From the NCBI RefSeq assembly GCF_020554845.1, contig NZ_JAJCIA010000032.1, positions 1 through 46,275 of the forward strand: 46,275 bases of DNA. Direction: 5' to 3'. This DNA comes from Blautia faecis. GTDB taxonomy: Bacteria; Bacillota; Clostridia; Lachnospirales; Lachnospiraceae. The notes under the pieces were generated by a model. It was not told the DNA's origin. It did no database searches and saw only the letters and a list, made by a program, of their open reading frames with translations. Of this stretch, positions 1 through 7,630 are shown one piece after another; position 1 is the first letter of the stretch; each line of letters starts with the position of its first letter. The translations under genes were made by a program, and so were the position numbers.

Positions 1-54
1 TCTCCCACAAATTGTGACACACATCTTGCAGAAAGCCTTTTTCAAACACGCTCT
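1..54. repeat. Palindromic intergenic repeat, partial copy at window edge
   Basis: This stretch contains CAAATTGTGAC (8-18), TTGCAGAAAGCCTTTTT (26-42) and TTTTTCAAACACGCTCT (38-54). The same blocks occur at 19081-19140, where TTGCAGAAAGCCTTTTT is one arm of a 17-bp hairpin and the AGAGCGTGTT block is on the other side. The left arm of this copy would lie outside the window or has diverged. Further copies of the TTTTTCAAACACGCTCT core are listed at 14603, 34791 and 41541. It looks like a dispersed palindromic repeat that can double as a terminator. Confidence 0.6.
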
Positions 55-80
55 AAAGCAGTTAAATCATCAATCGGCAT
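42..80 (-). pseudogene. 5' end of a minus-strand gene cut off by the repeat
   Basis: On the minus strand an ATG at 80 is preceded at 6 nt by a good ribosome binding site (GAGGTGA, complement of 87-93). It opens a frame MPIDDLTALERV followed by TGA. The last codons and the stop are made of the palindromic repeat (AGAGCGTGTTTGA). A strong translation start with only 12 codons suggests that the body of a gene was replaced by the repeat through insertion or deletion. The original product cannot be recognised from 12 residues, and a chance start codon is possible. Confidence 0.35.
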
Positions 81-426
81 AATCATTCACCTCAAATATA
101 TTTTATCGTTCCGATTTGCACAAAGGAATAACCTTATTGTACCTGCAAAGCAGTATGATTATGCTGATTTTGTGAGGAGATGAACGAGGACAAAGTTATA
201 TTGATCGAGTAAAAAAATTATAATATACTCTGCGTTACCGCTTAGAATAAGACACCATTGTATTTGTGGTTGTATCAGTGATGCTGAGAAGTGGACTGGT
301 ATTTGACTAATTTACCAAACTACAAAAAAACTCTTGTTGCTGGATGAACGTTTCTTAAACATAAGGGAAATAATGCACTTCATCATAAATTCAAAAAACT
401 ATGTTATTTTATAAATTGGAGGTGGA
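81..426. other. Gene-free, apparently decayed region
   Basis: No open frame of meaningful length is seen. A tiny frame MNEDKVILIE with GAGGAG upstream lies near 183-215 but stops after 10 codons. The region is AT-rich and ends with a clear ribosome binding site, GGAGGTGG, directly before the truncated response regulator at 427. It probably holds the promoter of that gene and remnants of older genes. Confidence 0.4.
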
Positions 427-720
427 ATGATGCAGAAGATTTTAATTGTCGAAGATGATATTGACATTCAGGATATATTGAAAAACCATCTGATTGATGC
501 AGGCTATGAAGTTGCTGTTGCTTCTGACGGCGTGGCGGGGATTGCAATGTTTGATGATACAATCGACCTTGTGCTGTTAGACATCATGCTCCCTAAAATC
601 GACGGCTATGGTGTATGTGAGGTCATTCGCAAAAGGTCACAAGTCCCTATTATTATGCTTACTGCGCTTTCGGATGAAGAAAACCAGTTGCGGAGGAGGG
701 GGTATAATGATACCGGATGA
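427..720 (+). pseudogene. Truncated response regulator (receiver domain only, broken)
   Basis: The first about 93 residues are a normal CheY-like receiver domain: acidic pair in VEDD near the N-terminus, phospho-acceptor Asp in LVLLDIMLP (about residue 50) and the switch Thr in IIMLTAL. The domain then breaks off. After ENQL the frame reads RRRGYNDTG and stops, before the conserved Lys-Pro motif and with no DNA-binding domain, where OmpR-family relatives run to about 220 residues. A GGAGGTGG site precedes the ATG, so it may still be translated. It sits at the left edge of the CRISPR locus, and no partner kinase is present. I read it as a remnant left by a deletion or insertion that also brought in the DNA at 707-1079. 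A sequencing error alone would not explain the loss of the whole C-terminal domain. Confidence 0.75.
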
Positions 721-883
721 GACTGTCAGTAAGCTGTGGAATCACCCGGAAAGAATAAAAGAGTCTAAAAGTCTTTTTGGGAAGGGGATTCTGAGCTATA
801 GGGCTGTTTTTGATCTGAAAAGTGCAATCAGCATGAAATGTAAAGCTTATACAAATGTGATAAAAATAAATGAAAATACATAA
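707..883 (+). CDS. Small hypothetical protein (58 aa) beginning at the response-regulator break
   Basis: An ATG at 707 follows a purine-rich GGAGGAGGGGG stretch (692-702) and opens a 58-residue frame, MIPDETVSKLWNHPERI..., ending at 883. It overlaps the last codons of the broken response regulator in another frame, so the junction created or brought in this start. The product is basic, with no signal peptide, membrane helix or motif that I recognise. It could be the tail of an unrelated truncated gene rather than a functional small protein. It lies just before the tracrRNA terminator, so it is not an obvious part of the CRISPR operon. Confidence 0.3.
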   Translation: MIPDETVSKLWNHPERIKESKSLFGKGILSYRAVFDLKSAISMKCKAYTNVIKINENT

Positions 884-926
884 AAGCAATGGTTGAAATG
901 CCTAAGACATGATAGAATAATAGAAA

Positions 927-950
927 ATAAAAAAGCCGTGGAACACGACT
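927..950 (-). terminator. tracrRNA intrinsic terminator / last hairpin
   Basis: Read on the minus strand, AGTCGTG (950-944), loop TTC, CACGGCT (940-934) form a 7-bp stem with one G-U pair, followed by a T6 run (933-928). In other type II-A tracrRNAs the terminal hairpin is both the terminator and a Cas9-contacting element. Confidence 0.85.
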
Positions 951-1022
951 TTTTCTGCCGCACCCTGCGGCGTCAGATGACGGTTTCGGGTTTCCCCTTA
1001 TTTGAACTCGTCTTGTTAATAC
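927..1022 (-). ncRNA. tracrRNA of the type II-A CRISPR system
   Basis: On the minus strand, 1022 to 1010 is the exact complement of repeat bases 9-21 (13 bp), and 1005 to 1000 pairs with repeat bases 1-6 (one G-U). Between them the repeat contributes GA and the tracrRNA GAGU, the same bulge layout as in S. pyogenes. Downstream come a nexus-like hairpin GGGGAAACCC (997-988), a small stem around 982-971, a 6-bp stem GCCGCA/TGCGGC (971-957) and a terminator (950-934) with a T run. The predicted transcript is about 96 nt. A TTGACA-17-TACAGT promoter places the start at about 1022, so the RNA would begin directly with the anti-repeat. The gene is antisense to cas9 and upstream of it. The RNA should pair with pre-crRNA, direct RNase III cutting and load Cas9. 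Confidence 0.9.
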
Positions 1023-1030
1023 AGTATTAC
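1002..1030 (+). promoter_or_regulatory. Predicted cas operon promoter
   Basis: TTGAAC (1002-1007) and TATTAC (1025-1030) are 17 bp apart on the plus strand, each matching the sigma-A consensus at 4 of 6 positions. The transcript would start near 1037, about 43 nt before the cas9 ATG. The element overlaps the tracrRNA anti-repeat and the tracrRNA -10 box on the other strand. It is a weak match, but it is the best plus-strand candidate before cas9. Confidence 0.5.
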
Positions 1031-1034
1031 TGTA
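1020..1034. promoter_or_regulatory. 15-bp perfect palindrome over both cas9 and tracrRNA -10 boxes
   Basis: TACAGTA-T-TACTGTA is a perfect 7+1+7 inverted repeat. It covers the predicted cas9 -10 box (1025-1030) and the tracrRNA -10 box (1029-1034) and touches the tracrRNA start. Its placement suggests an operator for a dimeric regulator, or a link between the two promoters. No regulator is identified. Confidence 0.5.
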
Positions 1035-1057
1035 GCATCAGATATCGGGATTGTCAA
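1029..1057 (-). promoter_or_regulatory. Predicted tracrRNA promoter
   Basis: On the minus strand, a perfect TTGACA (complement of 1052-1057), a 17-bp spacer and TACAGT (complement of 1029-1034) form a strong sigma-A promoter. The start site would be near 1022, the first base that pairs with the CRISPR repeat. It points away from cas9 and lies in the cas9 5' leader. Confidence 0.8.
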
Positions 1058-1079
1058 CTAGATTTTGGGAGGATTTCCT

Positions 1080-4000
1080 ATGCATACAGATAAAAAAGCA
1101 GATTATTACGTGGGACTGGATATGGGTACCGGCTCCCTGGGTGGCGCGGTTATCGATTCGCAATATCATTTAATGAAAGTGAAAGGAAAAGATTTCTGGT
1201 TTGTCAGAGAATATGAGTCGGCACAGCCACAGCTGAAACGGAGAACACACAGAATCTCCAGAAGAAAATTACAGCGTCATCAGGTAAGAATCAGATTGCT
1301 CCGGTCTTATTTTGCAGAGGATGTGCTGAGACACGATCCACTCTTTTATATCCGCCAGGATAACAGCAAATATTACCGGGAAGACAAAGATTCCAGACTG
1401 AGGACAAAAGACAGTCTGTTCGCAGATCCCGGTTATGGAGACAAAGAGTATTATAAAGAATATCCTACGATTTTTCATTTGCAGCAGGCGCTTTTAAAAG
1501 ATGAAGTAGCAAGTGAGGAACGATATTCCAGACTTTTGTATCTGGCGTTGATTCATCTGTTTGAACATCGGGGACATTTCCTTCTGAATACAGATTCCGG
1601 CGATTTGAATGCGGATATGGTAAAGGATGCCGGAGAAACGGTGATGAATTATATCTGCGAGTCTACAGAAGAAGCGAACGGTGATGTTTCTTATAAGCAG
1701 ATCATAGAGAAACTGGCAGATAAAGAAATTTCCAGAAGTACCAAAAAAGATAAGATAGCTTCTCTGCTGGGAATAAAAAGATCGGACAAAAAGCAGATGG
1801 AGTTGGTCAAGTGTTTATGCGGTATGGATGCGGATGCCAGAGTAATGTTTCAGCTGGAAGCAGATGAAAAGATAAAAGTAGCATTTCAACAGGCGTCTTT
1901 TGAAGAAGAAAAAGAGGAAATCGAGGCGGCTGTTGGGGAAGAGTATTTTTTTATCATAGAAAGTATGAAACAACTGTATGATTACAGTCAGCTGCAGGCT
2001 GTGTTAAAAGGATTCGATTATCTTTCAGATGCCAGAGTAGCGATGTATAACAAGCATAAGGAAGATCTGAGACTTCTGAAAAAAGTGTATAAAAGAGATC
2101 TTGGTCAGGAAGCATATGACCGTATGTTCCGTTCCAGTGAAAAAGGAAGCTATTCTGCGTACTGCAATTCTCTGAATTCTACAGATTCGCTGGCGGCAGA
2201 ACAAAAATATAGAAGAAACATGAAAAACGTGAAAGAACGTGGAAAGGGAGATCTGCATGACCGAATCAAGAAAGATCTGAAAAACCTTGCTAATGAAGAA
2301 ACAACAGTTATTTTAAAAGAAATTGAACTGGAACAGTTTCTGCCCAAACAGATGACCGGAGCCAATGGAGTAATCCCCAATCAGGTACATCAAAAAGAGA
2401 TGAAAAAGATTCTTGAGAATGCAGAAAAACATCTGGATTTCCTGAAAGAAACAGATGACAGCGGTTATACGGTTTCCGAAAGAATCCTGATGCTTTTTTC
2501 CAGAAATATTCCTTATTATGTAGGACCGGTAGGAAACGGATCAAAGACCGGCTGGGCTGTGCGCAGGGAACAGGGGCAGGTACTTCCCTGGAATATGGAA
2601 CAAAAGATTGATATGAATGCGACATCCGAACGTTTTATTACCAATCTGATCCGTGAGTGTACCTATCTTTCCGGAGAAAAAGTACTGCCGAAGCAATCCT
2701 TGTTATATGAGGCATACTGTGTACTGAATGAAATCAATAATCTGCGGATCAATGGAAAACGTATCGTTCCGGAAGTAAAGCAGGATATCTATAAAGAATT
2801 ATTTCAGGGTGTCAGACTGGGAAAGAAAGTAACCAGAAAAACACTTTGTTCCTATCTGATGAACCGGGGAATTTTGAAAGATGAGTCGGAACTTTCCGGT
2901 ATTGATAAAGAAGCGAATGCCTATCTGTCATCTTATGGAAAAATGTATGCAGTCTTTGGCGAGCGGATGAGAGAAGAAGCAATACAAAAGGCAGTAGAAG
3001 AAATCATTTATTATGGAACTATCTATGGAGACTCGAAACTGATGTTCCGGAAAAAATTAGATCAGTATATCTCCAGTGGAATTCTTACGGAAAGTCAGGT
3101 AAAGAGAATCTCGGGTTACAAATTTAAAGACTGGGCAAGAATTTCCAAAAGTATGCTGTGCCTTTCTGGGCGTGATAATAGGACCGGGGAAATCCTTTCT
3201 CTGATTCGGGCAATGTGGGAGTATAATCTGAATTTTATGGAACTGCTCCACAGCGAAGAATTTACTTTTAAAGAAGAATTAGAAAAAAGAAAGCAGACGA
3301 TACAAAAAACACTGAGTGACTTCCAGTTTGAGGATTTGGACGAATATTACTACAGTGTACCGGTGAAGCGGATGATCTGGCAGACGGTTCAGGCATTAAA
3401 AGAGATCACACAGATTATGGGGCATTATCCGAAACGAATTTTTATAGAGATGACCAGAACAGATGAAGAAAAAGGGGAACAGGGAAGAAAGAATTCCAGA
3501 GAAAAAAGACTGTTAAAGCTGTATGAGAATATCAAGGACGGAAGAAATTGGGAAACAGAAATAAAAAATGCCAGTGCATCCGGCAAACTCAACAGTAAAA
3601 AACTGTACCTGTATTATCTACAGATGGGAAAAGATGCTTATACGGGCAATGATATTGATATCGAGGATTTGTTTAAAGATAACAGATATGATATTGACCA
3701 TATTTATCCAAGAAGTTTAACCAACGATAACAATATGGAAAATAATCTGGTGCTGGTGTCGAAAAAGATCAATCAGGATGATAAACAGAATGTTTATCCA
3801 GTGCCGAAAAAGGTAAGAGAGAATCCAAAGGTCCGGGAACTGTGGGCAGTTCTTCATAAAATGGGATTTATGAACGATGAAAAATATAATCGTCTGACGT
3901 CGAATGAAAAACTGACAGATGATCAGTTGGCAGGATTTATTGAGAGACAGCTGGTGGAGACAGCGCAGGGGGCAAAGGGAATCGCAGACCTTCTGAAATC

Positions 4001-5207
4001 TTTAATGCCGGGAACGGAAATAGTGTATGTAAAAGCGAGAAATGTATCGGATTTTCGGAAAGAATACAAGATGCTGAAAAGCAGACTGATAAATGATTAC
4101 CATCATGCACAGGATGCCTATCTGAATATTGTGGTGGGAAATGTTTATTTTACGAAGTTCACCAGAAATCCTCTGAACTATGTGAAGAAGGAAGCACGGC
4201 GTGACGGCAAAAATTACAATTATAATCTTTACAAAATGTACGGTAAGGATGTAGTAAGAAACGGAGAAATTGCGTGGATTGCATCTAAAAATCAAGAACC
4301 GGGAGCGATTCGTCTGGTAAAAGAAGTGATGGAGAAAAACACTCCGATGATTACAAGGCAGACATTTGAACAAAAAGGGGAACTGTTTAATCTTCAGCCA
4401 GTAGGAAAATATTCTGCAAAAGCAGAAAATTATGTACCGTTGAAAGCAAAGGATGAAAAACTCCAGGATGTAACAAAATATGGTGGATATACTTCTTTGA
4501 AACCGTCTTACTTTGTTTTCTTCGAACATGGATCGGAAAAGAAGAGAAAGAAATGTTTTGAAGTAGTACACAGTTATTATGCTTCACAGATAAAAAATAA
4601 AGCAGATCTGACAAAGTTTCTGGAAGAAAAGGGATATAAAAATCCACGGGTGATTGCAGAGAAAATCAAAAAGAATGCGCTTATAAAATATAATGGATAT
4701 TTTTTATATATTGTAGGAATGGATGCAAGAAAGAATGTGGAATTTTCCAATGCGACGGCGATGTGCCTGAAATATCCTTATGTACAATATATTTGTAAGC
4801 TGGAAAGACTACGTGCAGCGATGTTGTTGTCAGAAAAGCAAAAAATGAGTCTGCGCTGGGATGAAAAAGTAACAGGGGAGAAAAATCTGGAATTATATCA
4901 GGAATTGACAACGAAACATTTGCATGCAATCTATGCGGATCATCCAAAATGTATAGGAACATGTCTGGAAAATGGAGAAAGCTCTTTTAAACTTCTTGGC
5001 ATAGAACAACAAGTGATGCTTTTATGTGATATTGTTGAGTATACCTCTTTTCAAAAAGGAACATTTTCGCTGCAGGCAATCGGCGGCCAAAAAGAAGTAG
5101 GAAGAATACGAATCTCCGGAAATATGACAGATGCAACAGAATTGAAACTGATCCATTATTCGATTACCGGAATGTATAAAAAAGAAGAGGATTTACTGCA
5201 TATGTAA
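1080..5207 (+). CDS. cas9: CRISPR-associated endonuclease Cas9, type II-A
   Basis: Cas9 is the RNA-guided nuclease that cuts DNA matching the crRNA spacer. The ATG at 1080 is chosen because GGGAGGA (1067-1073) lies 6 nt upstream; a TTG at 1065 would overlap that site. The product is 1375 aa, close to S. pyogenes Cas9 (1368). Visible parts: RuvC-I with Asp14 in YVGLDMGTGS; an Arg-rich bridge helix (RRTHRISRRKLQRHQVRIR); RuvC-II with Glu790 in RIFIEMTRT; HNH with His874 in DIDHIYPRS and the downstream Asn-rich ENNLVLVSKKIN; RuvC-III with HHAQDAYLN (His1008-His1009, Asp1012). All catalytic residues are present, so both strands should be cut. The C-terminal about 300 residues should be the PAM-interacting region; the PAM cannot be read from sequence. 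It is the first gene of a tight cas9-cas1-cas2-csn2 operon. Confidence 0.97.
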   Translation: MHTDKKADYYVGLDMGTGSLGGAVIDSQYHLMKVKGKDFWFVREYESAQPQLKRRTHRISRRKLQRHQVRIRLLRSYFAEDVLRHDPLFYIRQDNSKYYREDKDSRLRTKDSLFADPGYGDKEYYKEYPTIFHLQQALLKDEVASEERYSRLLYLALIHLFEHRGHFLLNTDSGDLNADMVKDAGETVMNYICESTEEANGDVSYKQIIEKLADKEISRSTKKDKIASLLGIKRSDKKQMELVKCLCGMDADARVMFQLEADEKIKVAFQQASFEEEKEEIEAAVGEEYFFIIESMKQLYDYSQLQAVLKGFDYLSDARVAMYNKHKEDLRLLKKVYKRDLGQEAYDRMFRSSEKGSYSAYCNSLNSTDSLAAEQKYRRNMKNVKERGKGDLHDRIKKDLKNLANEETTVILKEIELEQFLPKQMTGANGVIPNQVHQKEMKKILENAEKHLDFLKETDDSGYTVSERILMLFSRNIPYYVGPVGNGSKTGWAVRREQGQVLPWNMEQKIDMNATSERFITNLIRECTYLSGEKVLPKQSLLYEAYCVLNEINNLRINGKRIVPEVKQDIYKELFQGVRLGKKVTRKTLCSYLMNRGILKDESELSGIDKEANAYLSSYGKMYAVFGERMREEAIQKAVEEIIYYGTIYGDSKLMFRKKLDQYISSGILTESQVKRISGYKFKDWARISKSMLCLSGRDNRTGEILSLIRAMWEYNLNFMELLHSEEFTFKEELEKRKQTIQKTLSDFQFEDLDEYYYSVPVKRMIWQTVQALKEITQIMGHYPKRIFIEMTRTDEEKGEQGRKNSREKRLLKLYENIKDGRNWETEIKNASASGKLNSKKLYLYYLQMGKDAYTGNDIDIEDLFKDNRYDIDHIYPRSLTNDNNMENNLVLVSKKINQDDKQNVYPVPKKVRENPKVRELWAVLHKMGFMNDEKYNRLTSNEKLTDDQLAGFIERQLVETAQGAKGIADLLKSLMPGTEIVYVKARNVSDFRKEYKMLKSRLINDYHHAQDAYLNIVVGNVYFTKFTRNPLNYVKKEARRDGKNYNYNLYKMYGKDVVRNGEIAWIASKNQEPGAIRLVKEVMEKNTPMITRQTFEQKGELFNLQPVGKYSAKAENYVPLKAKDEKLQDVTKYGGYTSLKPSYFVFFEHGSEKKRKKCFEVVHSYYASQIKNKADLTKFLEEKGYKNPRVIAEKIKKNALIKYNGYFLYIVGMDARKNVEFSNATAMCLKYPYVQYICKLERLRAAMLLSEKQKMSLRWDEKVTGEKNLELYQELTTKHLHAIYADHPKCIGTCLENGESSFKLLGIEQQVMLLCDIVEYTSFQKGTFSLQAIGGQKEVGRIRISGNMTDATELKLIHYSITGMYKKEEDLLHM

Positions 5208-5224
5208 GAATGGGGGGAATGTTT

Positions 5225-6100
5225 ATGAGCTGGCGGACAGTGGTAATATCCAGTACGGCAAAGCTGGATTATCAGATGGATTATTTGGTGATTCGTAAAG
5301 ATGATGTGACTAAGATTCATCTTTCAGAAATTGAGAACTTAATGGTTGAATCAACAGCAGTTTCACTGACCGCCGCTCTTTTGTGTGAACTGACAAAGAA
5401 AAAGATAAAAGTAGTCTTTTGTGATGAAAAAAGAAATCCATCTTCTGAATTGATTGGTTATTACGGCGCTCACGATACGTCGCTGAAGGTCAGAAATCAG
5501 ATTGCCTGGTCGGAGGATATCAAGAAACACGTATGGACAGAAATCGTAACGGAGAAGATACGAAAGCAGGCACAGCATCTGAAAATATGGGAACGGAAGG
5601 AAGCGGATCAGCTTTACGGCTATATCAGTGAAATCGAATTTGGGGATGCCACGAACCGGGAGGGACATGCAGCAAAAGTGTACTTCAATGCCCTGTTCGG
5701 AATGGATTTTACCAGAAGTGCGGAGAATGTTACCAATGTAGCTTTGAATTACGGATATTCGTTATTATTGTCTGCGTTTAATCGTTGTGTGGTGGCAAAT
5801 GGTTATATCACACAGCTTGGTTTGTTTCACGATAATGTATTTAACCAGTTTAATCTGGCATGTGATCTGATGGAGCCATTTCGTCCATTTGTAGATCTGA
5901 AAGTAAAAAGGATGGCATTTCCATTCTTTGAAAAAGAAGAGAAACATGAGATGATCTCATTGCTGAAGGAAGAAGTGACTATAGCTAACCGAAACGAATA
6001 CTTGACAAACGCAATCAGAATCTACACCAAGAGTGTTTTTGACGCATTAAACGATAATGATATATCACAGATAAAATTTTATAAAACAAATGAGTTATAG
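5225..6100 (+). CDS. cas1: CRISPR-associated integrase Cas1
   Basis: Cas1 is the catalytic subunit of the Cas1-Cas2 spacer integrase. The start at ATG 5225 gives the usual type II-A beginning MSWRTVVISS and has GGGGGGA 6 nt upstream; in-frame ATGs at 5210 and 5219 lie on or before that site. The product is 291 aa, normal for the family. The three expected metal ligands are visible: Glu in NREGHAAKVYF, His in GLFHDN and Glu in DLMEPFRPFVD. The gene follows cas9 by 17 bp and overlaps the start of cas2 by 11 bp, which implies one transcript and coupled translation. Confidence 0.95.
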   Translation: MSWRTVVISSTAKLDYQMDYLVIRKDDVTKIHLSEIENLMVESTAVSLTAALLCELTKKKIKVVFCDEKRNPSSELIGYYGAHDTSLKVRNQIAWSEDIKKHVWTEIVTEKIRKQAQHLKIWERKEADQLYGYISEIEFGDATNREGHAAKVYFNALFGMDFTRSAENVTNVALNYGYSLLLSAFNRCVVANGYITQLGLFHDNVFNQFNLACDLMEPFRPFVDLKVKRMAFPFFEKEEKHEMISLLKEEVTIANRNEYLTNAIRIYTKSVFDALNDNDISQIKFYKTNEL

Positions 6101-6410
6101 ATATATGAGAGTAATGGTATTTTTTGACCTGCCGGTGATTACCAGTGCAAACAGGAAAGATTACAGGGAATTTCATAAATATTTGCTAAAAACCGGATTT
6201 TTGATGATGCAGGAGTCTGTATATTGTAAACTTGCGCAAAATTCCACGATGGCGGATGCGATTGTGGAAAATATAAGAAAAAATAAGCCGGCAGATGGAC
6301 TGGTGCAGGTGTTGAAGATAACAGAAAAGCAATTTGGAAAGATGGAATTTATCATCGGTACGAAAAAGAGTGAGATCCTGGATACAGATGAAAGGGTGGT
6401 AATCCTTTGA
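6090..6410 (+). CDS. cas2: CRISPR-associated protein Cas2
   Basis: Cas2 is the structural partner of Cas1 in spacer integration. The 106-residue product begins MSYRYMRVMVFFDLP, the usual start of type II-A Cas2 proteins, so ATG 6090 is preferred over the inner ATG at 6105. The ferredoxin-like fold signature with Asp in FFDLP is present, as is the conserved EKQF segment near residue 80. It overlaps cas1 by 11 bp and csn2 by 4 bp (TTGA). No strong ribosome binding site is seen, so it probably relies on translational coupling to cas1. Confidence 0.93.
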   Translation: MSYRYMRVMVFFDLPVITSANRKDYREFHKYLLKTGFLMMQESVYCKLAQNSTMADAIVENIRKNKPADGLVQVLKITEKQFGKMEFIIGTKKSEILDTDERVVIL

Positions 6411-7083
6411 GACTTGTGAATACCAGATTAGGGATGGAAATAGAACTATATGAAAATCAGGTTCTGAATCTGACCATCGAGACACCGGAACGATTTGCAG
6501 AAGTTGTATACAATGTTAGTAAACAGGTAGAAGGGGAAGAAGGAGACTTTATTCTTTCAGATATTGAAAAGGAACTCTCTCTGGAGAGAAAAGCAATCAT
6601 GGTCAGCAATCCTCTGATGGTTAATTGTAATGAGAAAAAATTTTATCCAAACTTTATAAGAATCTGTCAGAGACAATCTCAGAAGATTACGCAGAAGAAT
6701 TTGCAAGCGTGAATCAACAGATTTTATGCTTTATGGATAAGATTGTGAATACTTCTGCATATAATCTCACATTTGATATTGATTTTCCGGCAGCAGGGCT
6801 GATAAAATATTGTAATGTACATGTGGATTCCTGTTATCATAGTCTTGCAGAAAAATTTATAGATTATCTGAGAGCTATGAAAACAATCTGCAATACAGAC
6901 ATTGTGTTTGTGCTGAATCTAAAGCAATATTTCGGTATAGAGGATCTGAGAGAAATTTATAAACATTGTTTTTACACGAAAACTTGTCTGGTCAATTTGG
7001 AAGGAATAAAAACCAACCCAATCGAAGGTGACAGATATATAATCGTGGATAAGGATCTTTGTGTACTGGACCTGTCGTATTAA
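6407..7083 (+). pseudogene. csn2: csn2, frameshifted at an A run
   Basis: Csn2 is the ring-forming DNA-binding protein needed with Cas9 for spacer acquisition in type II-A. Translation starts at TTG 6407, overlapping the cas2 stop. The first frame gives Csn2-like residues to NCNEKK and then runs into a non-homologous tail, stopping at 6712. The second frame carries the rest (ILSKLYKNLSETISEDY... to ...IIVDKDLCVLDLSY) to 7083. The frames join at the A6 run 6635-6640: one more A would give a continuous protein of about 225 aa, the normal length. So there is a single-base deletion, a homopolymer sequencing error, or slippage during expression. The A6T4 sequence is not a classical -1 slippery heptamer. 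Both halves look well conserved, so the break is recent or artificial. Confidence 0.88.
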
Positions 7084-7132
7084 CAGCTATCTGTCGAAAG
7101 ATAGTAATGACTCGGTGAGAATCGGATTTGAG
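7084..7132 (+). promoter_or_regulatory. CRISPR leader with leader-anchoring motif and small hairpin
   Basis: Only 49 bp separate csn2 from the first repeat. The last 7 bases, ATTTGAG (7126-7132), match the leader-anchoring motif known at the leader-repeat junction of one group of type II-A arrays, where Cas1-Cas2 integrates new spacers. Upstream, CTATCT (7087-7092) and AGATAG (7099-7104) form a 6-bp hairpin. No clear promoter is visible, so array transcription may read through from the cas operon or start inside csn2. Confidence 0.75.
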
Positions 7133-7630
7133 GTTTGAGAGTCTTGTTAATACGGAAGGAATTTAAACGATTCCAACGTCAAGGGTTATCGTGCAGCAGT
7201 TTGAGAGTCTTGTTAATACGGAAGGAATTTAAACAACAGAATAATAATGGTATCCTGTGGGTATGTTTGAGAGTCTTGTTAATACGGAAGGAATTTAAAC
7301 CGTAACGGTGGTTTCGGATCAACTGACAAGGTTTGAGAGTCTTGTTAATACGGAAGGAATTTAAACCTCACCCGTCAAGAAGCTGAGAAGAAGTTGGTTT
7401 GAGAGTCTTGTTAATACGGAAGGAATTTAAACGCCCCTGCATGCTGTTTAACAGTCCGTCCAGTTTGAGAGTCTTGTTAATACGGAAGGAATTTAAACAG
7501 TCCAATAGAGGATCAGTAGACTGGCGCTGTTTGAGAGTCTTGTTAATACGGAAGGAATTTAAACTTTCGTCGTCGTTTGTCAGCCCTTGCGGGCGTTTGA
7601 GAGTCTTGTTAATACGGAAGGAATTACGCT
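7133..7630 (+). CRISPR. Type II-A CRISPR array: 8 repeats, 7 spacers
   Basis: Repeats of 36 bp start with GTTTGAGAG and end with GGAATTTAAAC. They lie at 7133, 7199, 7265, 7331, 7397, 7463, 7529 and 7595, a fixed 66-bp period, so all seven spacers are exactly 30 bp. The first seven repeats are identical. The eighth matches to base 31 (7625) and then diverges, as expected for the leader-distal end. Pairing with the tracrRNA shows that the plus strand is the pre-crRNA. Identical repeats and uniform spacers suggest the array was active fairly recently. Spacer origins cannot be told without a search. Spacer 7 contains a short self-complementary stretch (GCCC-TTGC-GGGC). Confidence 0.98.

Noticed and set aside
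4101..4127. HHAQDAYLN in place of HHAHDAYLN in Cas9 as an inactivating change
   Set aside because: The altered residue is not one of the catalytic His/Asp residues, and it varies in active Cas9 proteins.
6635..6644. Programmed -1 frameshift in csn2
   Set aside because: The A6T4 run does not fit a classical X-XXY-YYZ slippery site in the needed frame and no stimulating structure is evident; kept only as an alternative.
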